Counted from the stretch's first letter, positions 33,093 to 42,470 are shown. The stretch: 51,757 nt of DNA from Pseudonocardia sp. 73-21 (GCF_001899645.1 NZ_MKVV01000074.1:1-51757); one strand, 5' to 3'. Translations and numbers: made by a program. The notes: generated from the letters alone by a model not told the origin.

Positions 33093-34532
33093 TCACAGCG
33101 GTGATCCCTCGTGGCCCCCCAGCACGTCCGCCGTCACCGTCTCGTCGTAGACGCCGATCGCCGCGAGCTGCGCGGACCGCCGCCGGCGCAGCCAGAGCAA
33201 CCACGCCAGACCGACCACGATCAGCGCCCCGATGGCGAGGGGCACCACCCCGCCCCACGCCGAGACGACGAACGCGACCAGCACCACGAGCAGCACCGGC
33301 ACGAGCACCGCGGTGACCACGACGGGCACGGGCGTGAGCTCACCGATGCGGCGCAGGAAGAACGGTGCCGCCAGGCAGACCAGCAGGTAGGCCACCAGGT
33401 AGCCGACGGTGGCGAGCGTCAGCAGGTCGGCCAGCACCTGCGCGGCGGGCAGGCCGGACGCGAGCAGGGCCACCGGCACCACGACCACCACGGGCACCAC
33501 CACGGCGATGGCGACGTGCGGGATCTGCCGGCGCGGATGGGTGGCCCCGAGCGCGGCGGGGGCGATGCCGTCGCGGGCCATCGAGAACACGACGCGGACC
33601 AGCGCGTTGAGCGTCGCGAGCGCGCAGGCGGCGAACGACAGGGCGATGCCGAGGTCGAGCAGCAGCGCGAGCCACGGCTGGCCCAGCGCGAGGGCGAGCG
33701 CGGGCACCGGCTCGTCGACGGTGGCGAGACCGGTGCGGGCGAACCCGGTCATCTGGGTGAACGTGGCGAACAGGTAGAGCACCCCGGCGACGCCGGCCGT
33801 CCACTGCACGACGCGGGGAATGGTCCGGAAGGGCCGCCGCGCCTCGACCCCGAGCGCGGTGGCCGCCTCGAACCCGATGAACGCGCTCAGGGCGGGCAGC
33901 ACGCCGGCCGCGATCCCGCCGACGCCCGATCCCCCGGTGACGGCGGCGGGCACCTGCGGGGTGACGCCCAGGAGCACCACGAACACGACGATCATCAGCA
34001 TGATCGACACGGCCTCCGCCGCCAGCACCACCCGGGCCGAGAGCCTGACGCGCGCGAGCACCCCGCCCGTGACGAGCGCGCCCAGCACGATCGCGGCGGC
34101 CACCAGCACGGTCCCGGACGCCTCGACGCCGAGGCGTCCGAGCAGGGCGTCGACGTAGGTGGCGGAGCCGACGAGGGCCCCCATCACGAGCACGCCGTAG
34201 CCGACGAGCAGCGCCATCCCCGACGTGAACGCGGCCGCCGGGCCGAGCCCCTTCGCCGTCAGGCTGTAGAGCGAGCCCGCCACGGCCATCCGGCGGGTGA
34301 ACCGGCCGATGCACGAGCCGATGAGCAGCGAGACCACCGTCGCGATGACGAACGACCAGATCGTGCCCGAGCCCGCGGTGGTGGCGGCGATCGCCGGGGC
34401 GGCCGCCATCGCCGCGGCCGGGGCCGCGCTCGACACCGACTGCGCCAGGACCTCGGGCGGGCCGAGGTGGCGGCGGTCGAGGCCGTGCACGGGCGAGCGG
34501 TGACGCAGACCCGACAGTGCCCCATGGCGCAT
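33093..34532 (-). CDS. APC-family amino acid or amine permease
   Basis: A 479-residue transporter with about twelve membrane segments. The N-terminal half carries the APC pattern (AAPAAAMAAAPAIAATTAGSG, then AGSLYSLTAKGLGPAAAFTSG), with FIGFEAATALGVEARRPFRTIPR in the middle. ATG at 34532 starts the cytoplasmic N-terminus. Divergent from a second APC permease that heads the amine oxidase operon (181 bases between starts), so both are probably parts of one amine-use locus. Substrate is inferred from context only. Confidence 0.88.
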   Translation of the reverse strand: MRHGALSGLRHRSPVHGLDRRHLGPPEVLAQSVSSAAPAAAMAAAPAIAATTAGSGTIWSFVIATVVSLLIGSCIGRFTRRMAVAGSLYSLTAKGLGPAAAFTSGMALLVGYGVLVMGALVGSATYVDALLGRLGVEASGTVLVAAAIVLGALVTGGVLARVRLSARVVLAAEAVSIMLMIVVFVVLLGVTPQVPAAVTGGSGVGGIAAGVLPALSAFIGFEAATALGVEARRPFRTIPRVVQWTAGVAGVLYLFATFTQMTGFARTGLATVDEPVPALALALGQPWLALLLDLGIALSFAACALATLNALVRVVFSMARDGIAPAALGATHPRRQIPHVAIAVVVPVVVVVPVALLASGLPAAQVLADLLTLATVGYLVAYLLVCLAAPFFLRRIGELTPVPVVVTAVLVPVLLVVLVAFVVSAWGGVVPLAIGALIVVGLAWLLWLRRRRSAQLAAIGVYDETVTADVLGGHEGSPL

Positions 34533-34713
34533 CAGCGCAGGGTAGGGCGGGAACGTTGATGCTGCGTACATCCCGAATGAGAAAACTTCCCGGCCGGTTC
34601 CCGCAGGGTGAGAGGGGTCACACCGGCTTTCGCGGGAGCCGGGAAGGGGCGTTGCCCGCGCGGGCCGGCCGGGTGACGGTCACCGGGCCCCATCCCCCAC
34701 CGGAAGGTCCATC

Positions 34714-36114
34714 ATGACGGACCGCACGCAGCTGAGCGGCTCGCTCGGCGTCGGATCCATCGTCTTCATGGTCGTCGCGGCGGCTGCTCCGCTCACCGTC
34801 ATCGCGGGCACGGTCCCCCTGGGCATCGCGATCGGCAACGGCCCCGCGTTCCCGGCCACGTTCGCGCTCTCGGCCGCGGTGCTGCTGCTGTTCGCCGTCG
34901 GGTTCTGCGCCATGACCCCGCACGTGCCCGGCGCCGGCGCGTTCTACGCCTATGTCGAGCGCGGGCTCGGCCGCGTCACGGGCCTGGGCACGGCGTTCCT
35001 CGCCCTCGTCACGTACACCGCCGTGCAGCTCGCGGTGTACGGCTACATCGGTGCGGTGATCGGCGGGCTGGTCCAGAACTACGGCGGCCCGGCGCTGCCG
35101 TGGTGGCTGTACTCGGTGGTCGTGCTGGCGATCGTCGCGGTGCTGGGCTACCGGCGCATCGAGCTGTCGAGCCGCGTGCTCGGCGTGCTGCTGGTGTGCG
35201 AGGTGGCGATCGTGCTCGCGTTCGACGCCGTCGTCACCGGGCGCGGGGGCCCGGACGGGCCGTCCACCGCGTTCCTGCTGCCCACCCAGATCGGGTCGGG
35301 CTCGCTCGGCGTCGCGCTGATGTTCGCCGTGGCCGGGTTCATCGGCTTCGAGGCCACCGCCGTGTTCCGCGACGAGGCGCGCGACCCCGAGCGCACGATC
35401 CCCCGCGCCACCTACCTGGCGCTGGTGCTGATCGGCGCGTTCTACACGGTGTCGGGCTGGGCCGTCGTCACGGCGTGGGGGGACGCCGGCGCGGTCACCG
35501 CCGCCACCGCCGATCCCGGCGGCATGCTCATCACCACGATCACGAACTACCTCGGCACCGTCGGCGGCGACGTCGCGCAGATCCTGCTGGTCACGAGCCT
35601 GTTCGCCGCGATCCTGTCGTTCCACAACGTCCTGGCCCGCTACTTCTTCGCGCTCGGCGGCAGCGGGGCGCTACCTTCGGCGTGGGGGCGCAGCCACGCG
35701 CGGCACGGGTCGCCGCACATGGGATCGCTCGTGCAGACGGGCACCGCACTCGTGCTCGTCGCCCTGTTCGCGCTGGTCGGGCTCGATCCCGTCACGCAGG
35801 TGTTCGCCTGGATGGCCGGCACCGCCACGCTCGGGGTGCTCGCGCTGATGGCGCTGACCTGCCTCGCCGTGCTGGTCTACTTCCGGCGCACGCAGGTGGA
35901 CACGCGGCCGTGGCAGACGGTCGGCGCTCCCGCGCTCGGGCTCGTCGGACTGCTGGTGTTCCTCTACCTGACCATCTCCAACTTCCCGACGCTGATCGGT
36001 GGCTCCACCGGCCTCGCCGTCGCGATCGGGGCCGTGCTCGTCGTCTTCTTCGCCGCGGGGGCCGCGTGGTCGCGTGCCCGCTCGTCCGCCGCCGTCCCTG
36101 CTGTCGCCGTCTAG
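34714..36114 (+). CDS. APC-family permease of the amine oxidase operon
   Basis: A 466-residue transporter with about twelve segments. Motifs include GSIVFMVVAAAAPLTVIAG, VPGAGAFYAYVERGLGRVTG, and GFEATAVFRDEARDPERTIPRA, the conserved APC loop. GGAAGG lies about seven bases before the ATG. The stop is nine bases before the copper amine oxidase ATG, so uptake and oxidation of the same amine is the natural reading. Confidence 0.9.
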   Translation: MTDRTQLSGSLGVGSIVFMVVAAAAPLTVIAGTVPLGIAIGNGPAFPATFALSAAVLLLFAVGFCAMTPHVPGAGAFYAYVERGLGRVTGLGTAFLALVTYTAVQLAVYGYIGAVIGGLVQNYGGPALPWWLYSVVVLAIVAVLGYRRIELSSRVLGVLLVCEVAIVLAFDAVVTGRGGPDGPSTAFLLPTQIGSGSLGVALMFAVAGFIGFEATAVFRDEARDPERTIPRATYLALVLIGAFYTVSGWAVVTAWGDAGAVTAATADPGGMLITTITNYLGTVGGDVAQILLVTSLFAAILSFHNVLARYFFALGGSGALPSAWGRSHARHGSPHMGSLVQTGTALVLVALFALVGLDPVTQVFAWMAGTATLGVLALMALTCLAVLVYFRRTQVDTRPWQTVGAPALGLVGLLVFLYLTISNFPTLIGGSTGLAVAIGAVLVVFFAAGAAWSRARSSAAVPAVAV

Positions 36115-36123
36115 GAGTGGGCT

Positions 36124-38070
36124 ATGACTCTCGCCGACCACCATCACGACACCAGTCCCAGCCGCCCCACCGGACTCGGTGCGCTCGGCAGACCTGCTGA
36201 AGTGCGTACCCATCCGCTCGACATGACCTCCACCGCCGAGGTGGACGCCGTCCGCACCGCGCTCGCCGACGCCGGACTGCTCGGTGAGACCGTCCGGTTC
36301 GCATTCTTCGCGCCCGAGGAGCCGCCGAAGTCCGACGTGCTGGCCGCGGCTCCGGTGGACCGCCGGTTCCGCGCCGTCCTGCTCGACCTCGCCACCGGCC
36401 GTTCCACCGACAACGTCGTCTCGGCCACGAGCGGCGACGTCGTCAGCACCCGCGAGCTCGACCCGGCCACCGAGGGCCAGCCGCCGATCATCGACGCCGA
36501 GTTCGAACTGATCGAGGACATCCTCAACGTCGACGCCGGCTGGCTCGCGGCCCTGGCCGCCCGCGGGATCGAGCCGGCTTCCGTGCGCGCAGTGCCCCTC
36601 TCGGCGGGCGTCTACGACTACCCCGGCGAGGTCGGACGGCGCATCGTGCGGGCGTTCGGGTTCCAGCAGGACCACGAGCGCGACCACCCGTGGGCCCACC
36701 CGATCGACGGCCTCGTCGCCTACGTCGACCTCACCGCGCGCACCGTCGACCGCGTGATCGACGCCGGGATCACCCCTGTGCCCACGGCGTCGGGCAACTT
36801 CGACGACCCCGCCTACGTCGGGCCGGACCGCGAGACACTCAAGCCCATCGAGATCACCCAGCCCGAGGGCCCGTCGTTCACCGTGGAAGGCAACCACCTC
36901 ACGTGGCAGAACTGGGACCTGCGCTTCGGCTTCAACGAGCGCGAGGGCCTCACCCTGCACCAGATCGGCTTCGACGGCCGCCCGATCGTCTACCGCGCGT
37001 CCATCGCGGAGATGGTGGTGCCCTACGCCGACCCGGCGCCGGTCCGGTTCTGGCAGAACTACTTCGACTGCGGCGAGTACATGTTCGCCCGCTACGCCAA
37101 CTCGCTGAAGCTCGGCTGCGACTGCCTCGGCGAGATCCACTACGCCGACGCCGTGCTCGCCGACGACCTCGGCAACCCGGTCACGATCAGCAACGCGATC
37201 TGCATGCACGAGGAGGACTTCGGCGTGCTGTGGAAGCACGCCGACATGTTCGCCGGCAGCGCCGAGACCCGTCGCCAGCGCCGCATGGTGATCTCGTTCT
37301 TCACCACCATCGGCAACTACGACTACGGCTTCTACTGGTACCTCTACCTCGACGGCTCCATCGAGCTGGAGGCCAAGCTCACCGGCGTCGTGTTCACCGC
37401 GGCCGCGGACTCGGAGTACGCCACGCAGGTGGCGCCCGGCGTGATGGCGCCGTACCACCAGCACCTGTTCTCGGCGCGCCTGGACATGACCGTCGACGGG
37501 GTGGGCAACGCCGTCGAGGAGGTGGAGGCCGAGCGCATCCCGATGGGGCCGGGCAACGAGTACGGCAACGCGTTCCGGCAGAAGCGCACGCGGCTGACGT
37601 CGGAGTCGCAGGCGCAACGGTCGGCCGACGGCTCCGTGTCGCGGGCCTGGCACATCGTCAACCCGTCGGTGCAGAACTCGCTGGGCGGCACCGTCGGCTA
37701 CGCCCTGCTGCCCGAGGGCCAGGCCACGCTGCTGGCCGACGACGCCTCGTCGATCCACGACCGCGCGACGTTCGCCACCAGGCACCTGTGGGTCACGCGG
37801 TACGACCCGGCCGAGCGCTACCCGGCGGGCGACTTCGTCAACCAGAACCCCGGGGGCGCCGGCCTGCCCGCGTGGGTGGCGGCCGACCGTCCGCTCGACG
37901 GGGAGGACGTGGTCGTCTGGCACACGTTCGGCACCACGCACTTCCCCCGCCCGGAGGACTGGCCCGTGATGCCGGTGGAGCACACCGGTTTCCGGCTCAA
38001 GCCGGTCGGCTTCTTCGACCGCAACCCCACGCTGGACGTGCCGCCGTCCCGCGGGGGGCACTGCTCCTAG
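36124..38070 (+). CDS. copper-containing primary amine oxidase
   Basis: The 648-residue enzyme oxidises primary amines to aldehydes, releasing ammonia and hydrogen peroxide. The topaquinone precursor Tyr399 lies in the NYD motif (TTIGNYDYGFYW), the catalytic base is Asp315 (YFDCGEYM), and copper ligands are H445 and H447 (YHQHLF) plus the His in TTHFPRPEDWPVMP. Length and motifs fit bacterial tyramine/phenethylamine-type oxidases; no signal peptide is seen. TAGGAG joins the permease stop to this gene's ribosome binding site. It ends in a shared CTAG with the convergent oxidoreductase gene. Confidence 0.95.
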   Translation: MTLADHHHDTSPSRPTGLGALGRPAEVRTHPLDMTSTAEVDAVRTALADAGLLGETVRFAFFAPEEPPKSDVLAAAPVDRRFRAVLLDLATGRSTDNVVSATSGDVVSTRELDPATEGQPPIIDAEFELIEDILNVDAGWLAALAARGIEPASVRAVPLSAGVYDYPGEVGRRIVRAFGFQQDHERDHPWAHPIDGLVAYVDLTARTVDRVIDAGITPVPTASGNFDDPAYVGPDRETLKPIEITQPEGPSFTVEGNHLTWQNWDLRFGFNEREGLTLHQIGFDGRPIVYRASIAEMVVPYADPAPVRFWQNYFDCGEYMFARYANSLKLGCDCLGEIHYADAVLADDLGNPVTISNAICMHEEDFGVLWKHADMFAGSAETRRQRRMVISFFTTIGNYDYGFYWYLYLDGSIELEAKLTGVVFTAAADSEYATQVAPGVMAPYHQHLFSARLDMTVDGVGNAVEEVEAERIPMGPGNEYGNAFRQKRTRLTSESQAQRSADGSVSRAWHIVNPSVQNSLGGTVGYALLPEGQATLLADDASSIHDRATFATRHLWVTRYDPAERYPAGDFVNQNPGGAGLPAWVAADRPLDGEDVVVWHTFGTTHFPRPEDWPVMPVEHTGFRLKPVGFFDRNPTLDVPPSRGGHCS

Positions 38071-38978
38071 AGGGTGCGGAGGAGGGCGCGGGTGCGGGCC
38101 CGCTCCTCCTCCGACGGGCCGAACGGGATGGCCACGAACTCGTCGACGCCCGCGTCGCGCAGCTCGTCGACCCGGTGCGCCACGGTCTTCTCGTCGCCGA
38201 TGAAGGCGGCGTCCTCGGGACCGGCGAACCCCTCGCGGTCGAGCATCGCGCGGTAGGACGGCAGCTTCCCGTAGATCGCGAACTGCTCGGCGGCCTGCGC
38301 ACGGGCGGCGTCGACGTCGTCGGTGACGGCCACCGGCAGCGCCGCCACGACCCGGGCCGTGCGGCCGACCTCCGCGGCGGCGTCGCGCAGGGTCGGGCCG
38401 ATGTGGTCGGCGAGCGTGCGCGGCCCGGTCATCCAGGTGACCGTGCCGGCCGTGCGGCGGCCGGCGAGGCGCAGCATCTGGGGGCCGAGCGCCGCGACGT
38501 AGACGTCCGGCGCGGGCGCTCCCGGGATGACGAGGCGCCCGCGCGTGGTCAGCGTCTCCCCCACGGCCGCCGCCTTCTCCCCCGCGAGCAGCGGCAGCAG
38601 GCCGTCGAGGAACTCGCCGAGCCGCCGTACCGGGCGGTCCCACGGGATGCCCCACATGCCCTCGGTGACCGGCCGGTGGCTCATCCCGAGACCCAGCGTG
38701 AGCCGGCCGCCGGCGATCAGGTTGAGCGTCAGTGCACGCTGCGCCAGCGCCATCGGGTGCTGCAGCTGGATCGGCAGCACCCCGGTGCCGACCTCGATGC
38801 CCTCCACCTCGCGGAACGCGACGGCGAGCGTGGTGAGCAGGTCGGGCTCGTGGGGCAGCTGCGCGGTCCACATCCGCGCGAAGCCCTCGTCGCGCATGCG
38901 CGACAGCGTCTCGACGTAGGCGTCGACGACCGGGCGGCCGGCGCCGTCGCCCAGGAAACCGAAGATGCTCACCTGCAT
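38067..38978 (-). CDS. LLM-class, probably F420-dependent, oxidoreductase
   Basis: A 303-residue luciferase-like monooxygenase-fold protein: VSIFGFLGDG at the N-terminus, VEGIEVGTGVLPIQLQHPMALAQRALTLN and GGRLTLGLGMSH typical of actinobacterial LLM oxidoreductases, and YVAALGPQMLRLAGRRTAG. F420 rather than FMN use is inferred from the family in actinobacteria. The ATG at 38978 is the start of the fold. Its stop overlaps that of the amine oxidase on the other strand. Confidence 0.88.
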   Translation of the reverse strand: MQVSIFGFLGDGAGRPVVDAYVETLSRMRDEGFARMWTAQLPHEPDLLTTLAVAFREVEGIEVGTGVLPIQLQHPMALAQRALTLNLIAGGRLTLGLGMSHRPVTEGMWGIPWDRPVRRLGEFLDGLLPLLAGEKAAAVGETLTTRGRLVIPGAPAPDVYVAALGPQMLRLAGRRTAGTVTWMTGPRTLADHIGPTLRDAAAEVGRTARVVAALPVAVTDDVDAARAQAAEQFAIYGKLPSYRAMLDREGFAGPEDAAFIGDEKTVAHRVDELRDAGVDEFVAIPFGPSEEERARTRALLRTL

Positions 38979-39041
38979 GCGACCCACCCTGCCACCTCGG
39001 CGCGTACCGTCAGAAGGGCATGGTGACGACGGGAGTACGTC

Positions 39042-39869
39042 ATGATCATCGTGGACGTGGTGCTGGGGATCGCCGCCATGGGCGCGGTCTGGTTCGGAGC
39101 CGGCTTCCGCGTGATCCGGCAGTTCGAGCGGGGCGTGGTCTTCCGGTTCGGGAAGGTCCGCGACAACGTCCGCGGGCCGGGTCTGATGCGGCTGCAGCCG
39201 GGCATGGACAAGATCCGCAAGGTCAACATGCAGATCGTGACGATGCCCGTGCCCGCCCAGGACGGCATCACCCGCGACAACGTGACGGTGCGCGTCGACG
39301 CCGTCGTCTACTTCCGGGTGGTGGACCCGGTGCGCGCCGTCGTCGACGTCGAGAACTACATGGCGGCCATCGGCCAGGTCGCGCAGACGTCGTTGCGGTC
39401 GATCATCGGCAAGAGCGACCTCGACGACCTGCTGTCCAACCGCGAGCACCTCAACCAGGGCCTCGAGGTGCTCATCGACAGCCCGGCCCTGGGCTGGGGC
39501 GTGCACATCGACCGCGTCGAGATCAAGGACGTGGCGCTGCCGGAGTCGATGAAGCGCTCGATGTCGCGGCAGGCCGAGGCCGAGCGCGAACGGCGGGCGC
39601 GCGTGATCAGCGCCGACGGCGAGCTGCAGGCGTCGGAGAAGCTGGCGCAGGCCGCGGCGGCGATGTCGGAGCACCCGGCGGCCCTGCAGCTACGGCTGCT
39701 GGAGACCGTGGTGCAGGTGGCGTCGGAGAAGAACTCCACGCTGATCCTGCCGTTCCCGGTGGAGCTGCTGCGGTTCCTGGAGGCGGCCACCGACAAGGCC
39801 ACCCGCGACTCCGGCCACGTCGCTCCCGCCCCGGCCCCGGTCACCGAGAACGGGCACAAGCCCACCTGA
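39042..39869 (+). CDS. SPFH/band-7 (slipin, stomatin-like) membrane protein
   Basis: A 275-residue protein. One N-terminal membrane segment (IIVDVVLGIAAMGAVWFGAGF) is followed by the band-7 domain (ERGVVFRFGKVRDNVRGPGL, then TRDNVTVRVDAVVYFRVVDP) and a coiled-coil region with AEAERERRARVISADGE. Slipins organise membrane microdomains and often act with NfeD-type proteases; no nfeD is adjacent. GGGAG precedes the ATG. Repeat array B begins three bases after the stop codon. Confidence 0.92.
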   Translation: MIIVDVVLGIAAMGAVWFGAGFRVIRQFERGVVFRFGKVRDNVRGPGLMRLQPGMDKIRKVNMQIVTMPVPAQDGITRDNVTVRVDAVVYFRVVDPVRAVVDVENYMAAIGQVAQTSLRSIIGKSDLDDLLSNREHLNQGLEVLIDSPALGWGVHIDRVEIKDVALPESMKRSMSRQAEAERERRARVISADGELQASEKLAQAAAAMSEHPAALQLRLLETVVQVASEKNSTLILPFPVELLRFLEAATDKATRDSGHVAPAPAPVTENGHKPT

Positions 39870-39872
39870 CCC

Positions 39873-39950
39873 CGCGAGTCGGCGCTTTCGCGTGCGCGAG
39901 TCGGCGCTTTCGCGTGCGCGAGTCGGCGCTTTCGCGTGCGCGAGTCGCGG
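39873..39950. repeat. 22-bp repeat array B (three full units plus one partial)
   Basis: Three identical 22-base units start at 39873, 39895 and 39917, each CGCGAGTCGGCGCTTTCGCG plus two bases, and a partial fourth starts at 39939. The array follows the slipin stop directly and reads in the slipin sense direction. Confidence 0.95.
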
Positions 39951-39971
39951 GGTGGGTTGGGTGCGGGGTGG

Positions 39972-40175
39972 TCAGCTCAGCTGGCGCTTGGTGTGGCTGC
40001 GGGGACCCTTGCCCTGGTCGGCACGGCCGGCCTGCGGGCCGACGTGCGACGGGTTCTTGCCCTTGGCCTTCGCCCGGCGGTCGGCGCGGTTGAGCGGGAC
40101 CTCGACCTCGGCCTCGTCGATCTCCGGCTCGGGCTCCGGGGACGGGGTGGGCTCGGACGGGGTGGGCTGGGTCAC
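39972..40175 (-). CDS. small conserved-looking basic protein
   Basis: A 67-residue protein with an acidic Pro/Glu-rich first third and a basic second half (LNRADRRAKAKGKNPSH, then RSHTKRQLS). The NRADRRA pattern is common in tiny actinobacterial proteins of unknown role. GTG start. It converges on the slipin gene and lies 23 bases upstream of the XRE-cupin stop in the same strand sense. Confidence 0.65.
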   Translation of the reverse strand: MTQPTPSEPTPSPEPEPEIDEAEVEVPLNRADRRAKAKGKNPSHVGPQAGRADQGKGPRSHTKRQLS

Positions 40176-40198
40176 CAGGTCAGCCTAGCCGTGGGAGG

Positions 40199-40747
40199 TC
40201 AGGCCGGCGGACGCGGATAGCGGATGAGCAGGCTCGCCAGCACGTCCGTCTCGCCCACGGCGGCGTAGCCGTGGGGGACGTCGGCCGCCCACTCGACGTA
40301 CTCGCCCGGCCCGGCGCTCCCGGCCGCCGTCTCCAGCACCCCCGCGAACACCGTCGCGTGCTCGGTGACCCCGGCGTGGTGCGGGGGCGACTGCTGCGCC
40401 GCCCCGGTCGGGATCCGCATCCGGTACAGCTCGTAGGTGATCGGGCCGTCGTCGAACACCCGCAGCAGCGTCATCTCGACGGCCGCGCCGCGCACCAGCT
40501 CCGTCGGCGGGGTCGCGAGGATCGCCGTCAGCGGCAGCTCCAGCGCGGCGGCCACCGCGTGCAGGGTGTCGAGCGTCGGGTTGCGGGTGCCCGCCTCCAG
40601 ACCCGACAGCGTCGCCTTGCCCAGCGACGCCCGGCGCGCGAGCTCCGACAGCGACCAGCCCCGCTCGGCCCGCAGCGCCGCGACGCGCGGCCCGACCGTC
40701 GTCCCGGAGTCGAGCGCCGGCCGACCCCCTTCCGGTTCCGCTGCCAC
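40199..40747 (-). CDS. XRE-cupin transcriptional regulator
   Basis: A 182-residue regulator. XRE HTH at about 20-75 (VAALRAERGWSLSELARRASLGKATLSGLEAGTRNP) is followed by a cupin effector domain (HHAGVTEHATVFAGVLETAAG, then YVEWAADVPHGYAAVG). GTG at 40747 is the only reasonable start. The gene is divergent from benE, with a palindrome across the benE start codon that it probably binds, as XRE-cupin proteins often control the divergent transporter gene. Confidence 0.88.
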   Translation of the reverse strand: MAAEPEGGRPALDSGTTVGPRVAALRAERGWSLSELARRASLGKATLSGLEAGTRNPTLDTLHAVAAALELPLTAILATPPTELVRGAAVEMTLLRVFDDGPITYELYRMRIPTGAAQQSPPHHAGVTEHATVFAGVLETAAGSAGPGEYVEWAADVPHGYAAVGETDVLASLLIRYPRPPA

Positions 40748-40756
40748 GCGGGTTAG

Positions 40757-40774
40757 CGTTCCGTATATGGAACG
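40757..40774. promoter_or_regulatory. palindromic operator overlapping the benE start
   Basis: CGTTCC-GTATAT-GGAACG is a perfect six-base-arm inverted repeat. The benE ATG (40767-40769) lies inside it and the XRE-cupin GTG is ten bases away. Binding here would repress both genes; the regulator is inferred to be the XRE-cupin protein. Confidence 0.7.
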
Positions 40775-41942
40775 GTTCGTGCAACCCGCGCTCGCCGGAC
40801 TGGTCGCGGCCCTGGTCGGGTTCGCCGGCTCGTTCGCCGTGGTCCTCACCGGGCTGCGGGCGGCCGGGGCCGACGAGGCACAGGCCGCGTCGGGGCTGCT
40901 GGCGGTCAGCCTCTGCTCCGGGCTCGTGGCGCTCGTGCTCGGCGTGCGCATGCGCATGCCGATCAGCATCGCCTGGTCGACCCCGGGGGCCGCCCTGCTG
41001 ATCTCCTCCGGGGCCCCGGAGGGCGGGTTCGGCGCGGCGGTCGGGGCGTTCCTGCTGTGCGGTGTGCTCGTCGTCGTCAGCGGGCTGGTGCCGTGGCTGG
41101 CCCGGGTGATCGCCGCCATCCCGGCCAACATCGCCGGCGCGATGCTGGCCGGAGTGCTGCTGGAGCTGTGCCTCGCACCGGTCCGCGCGACGGCCGAGGT
41201 GCCGCTGCTGGCCGCGCCGGTGATCGTCGTGTGGGCGGTGGTCGGGCGGTTCGCGCGGCCGTGGGCGGTGCCGTCCGCGCTCGCCGTGGCCGTGGTCCTG
41301 ATCGTCACGACCGGCTCGGGCCTGCGGGGCGCGGACCTCGCCCCCGCACTGACCTGGACGCCACCGGTGTTCAGCCTGCCGGCGCTGGTCGGGATCGGGC
41401 TGCCGCTGTTCCTCGTCACGATGGCGTCGCAGAACGTGCCGGGGATGGCGGTGCTCGCGCAGTACGGCTACTTCCCGCCGCTGCGCCCGATCCTCGCCGC
41501 CACCGGCCTCGCGACGCTCGCCGGAGCCCCGTTCGGTGGGCATGCGGTGAACCTGGCCGCGATCAGCGCCGCCCTGTCCGCCGGCCCCGACGCCGGGCCG
41601 GCCCCCCGCCGCTGGATCGCGTCGATCACCAACGGGGTCGCGCTCGCGGTGCTCGGGCTGGCCGCCGGTCTGGCGACGGCGGTGCTGGCCCAGTCGCCAC
41701 CGGTCCTGGTGGAGGCGGTGGCCGGGCTCGCGCTGCTCGGGGCCCTGGCGGCGTCGATCGCGTCCGCGGTGGCGGAGCCCTCGGGCCGGGAGGCCGCCGC
41801 CGTGACGTTCGTGGTGACGGCCGCGGGCATCGGCTTCCTCGGCCTGGGCTCGGCGTTCTGGGGCCTGCTGGCGGGGGGCGCCACGACGCTGCTGCACCGC
41901 CGCCGCGCCCCGACGCCCGCCGCCGTGGGACCACGGTCATGA
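40767..41942 (+). CDS. benE: BenE-family benzoate/proton symporter
   Basis: A 391-residue membrane protein with about twelve helices. BenE-like features are GVRMRMPISIAWSTPGAALL, AANIAGAMLAGVLLEL-type helices, LPLFLVTMASQNVPGMAVL and GAPFGGHAVNLAAISAAL. It imports benzoate or a related aromatic acid; no benzoate-degradation genes are in view, so the substrate is not certain. ATG at 40767 lies within the operator palindrome, implying a very short or absent leader. Confidence 0.88.
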   Translation: MERFVQPALAGLVAALVGFAGSFAVVLTGLRAAGADEAQAASGLLAVSLCSGLVALVLGVRMRMPISIAWSTPGAALLISSGAPEGGFGAAVGAFLLCGVLVVVSGLVPWLARVIAAIPANIAGAMLAGVLLELCLAPVRATAEVPLLAAPVIVVWAVVGRFARPWAVPSALAVAVVLIVTTGSGLRGADLAPALTWTPPVFSLPALVGIGLPLFLVTMASQNVPGMAVLAQYGYFPPLRPILAATGLATLAGAPFGGHAVNLAAISAALSAGPDAGPAPRRWIASITNGVALAVLGLAAGLATAVLAQSPPVLVEAVAGLALLGALAASIASAVAEPSGREAAAVTFVVTAAGIGFLGLGSAFWGLLAGGATTLLHRRRAPTPAAVGPRS

Positions 41943-42006
41943 TCAGCGGTTCGGCGCAGAAGCGGCCACATCCGGCCGGAATCGCGCCGATCTGCCGATC
42001 AAGGCA

Positions 42007-42393
42007 CCGACACCACGCGAGGTAGCGGCCGTCCAGGAGGAGGGGTTCCGGGTCGCCCGGCCGCTGCGGACCACCGCCGGGCGCTGGAACCACGACGGCT
42101 GGACCGCGTCGCTCCACGTCGAGGGCGCCGTGGCTCCCCGGTGGACGGAGATCGTCGACGCGGGCGGCGCCTTCCACGCCGCGCTGGCCGGGTTCCCCCA
42201 GCCGTCCTTCCGCCGCGCCGACGTGTGGGCCGTGGGTGACCGCGCGGCCCGGCACGAGCCGGACGTCGACGTCGTACCCGAGCTGCGGACGGTCCATGCG
42301 GCGCTCACCCCATTGGTTCCCCGGACGGCGGACGGCCGGGCGCAGCTGGTGCACGACGACCTGACCGGCAACGTCCTGTTCGCCCCCGGCCGA
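42007..42393 (+). pseudogene. remnant of a TIGR02569-like phosphotransferase gene
   Basis: In frame one can read REVAAVQEEGFRVARPL, GRWNHDGWTASLHVEGA, PRWTEIVDAGGAFHAAL, WAVGDRAA and AQLVHDDLTGNVLFAPG. This matches the actinobacterial TIGR02569 kinase-like family as I recall it (C-terminal-lobe region). The N-terminal lobe is missing, HGD has become HDD, and homology stops after NVLFAPG, before the VIDFSPYWRPP segment expected next. A GTG at 42130 and an ORF to 42546 exist but are not a plausible full gene. It occupies the 528-base gap between benE and the M3 peptidase. Confidence 0.7.
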
Positions 42394-42470
42394 CGAGCGA
42401 GCGCGTCCGGCGGACGGGGCAGGCCGCGACCGCCACCGAGGTCACCCGTACGTGCGGGCCGCGGAGCTCG

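Noticed and set aside
35671..38871. Very long minus-strand open frame opposite the permease and amine oxidase genes
   Set aside because: Shadow of high-GC codons; the product is Arg/His/Gly/Val low-complexity with no domain, while the + strand encodes a clear copper amine oxidase.
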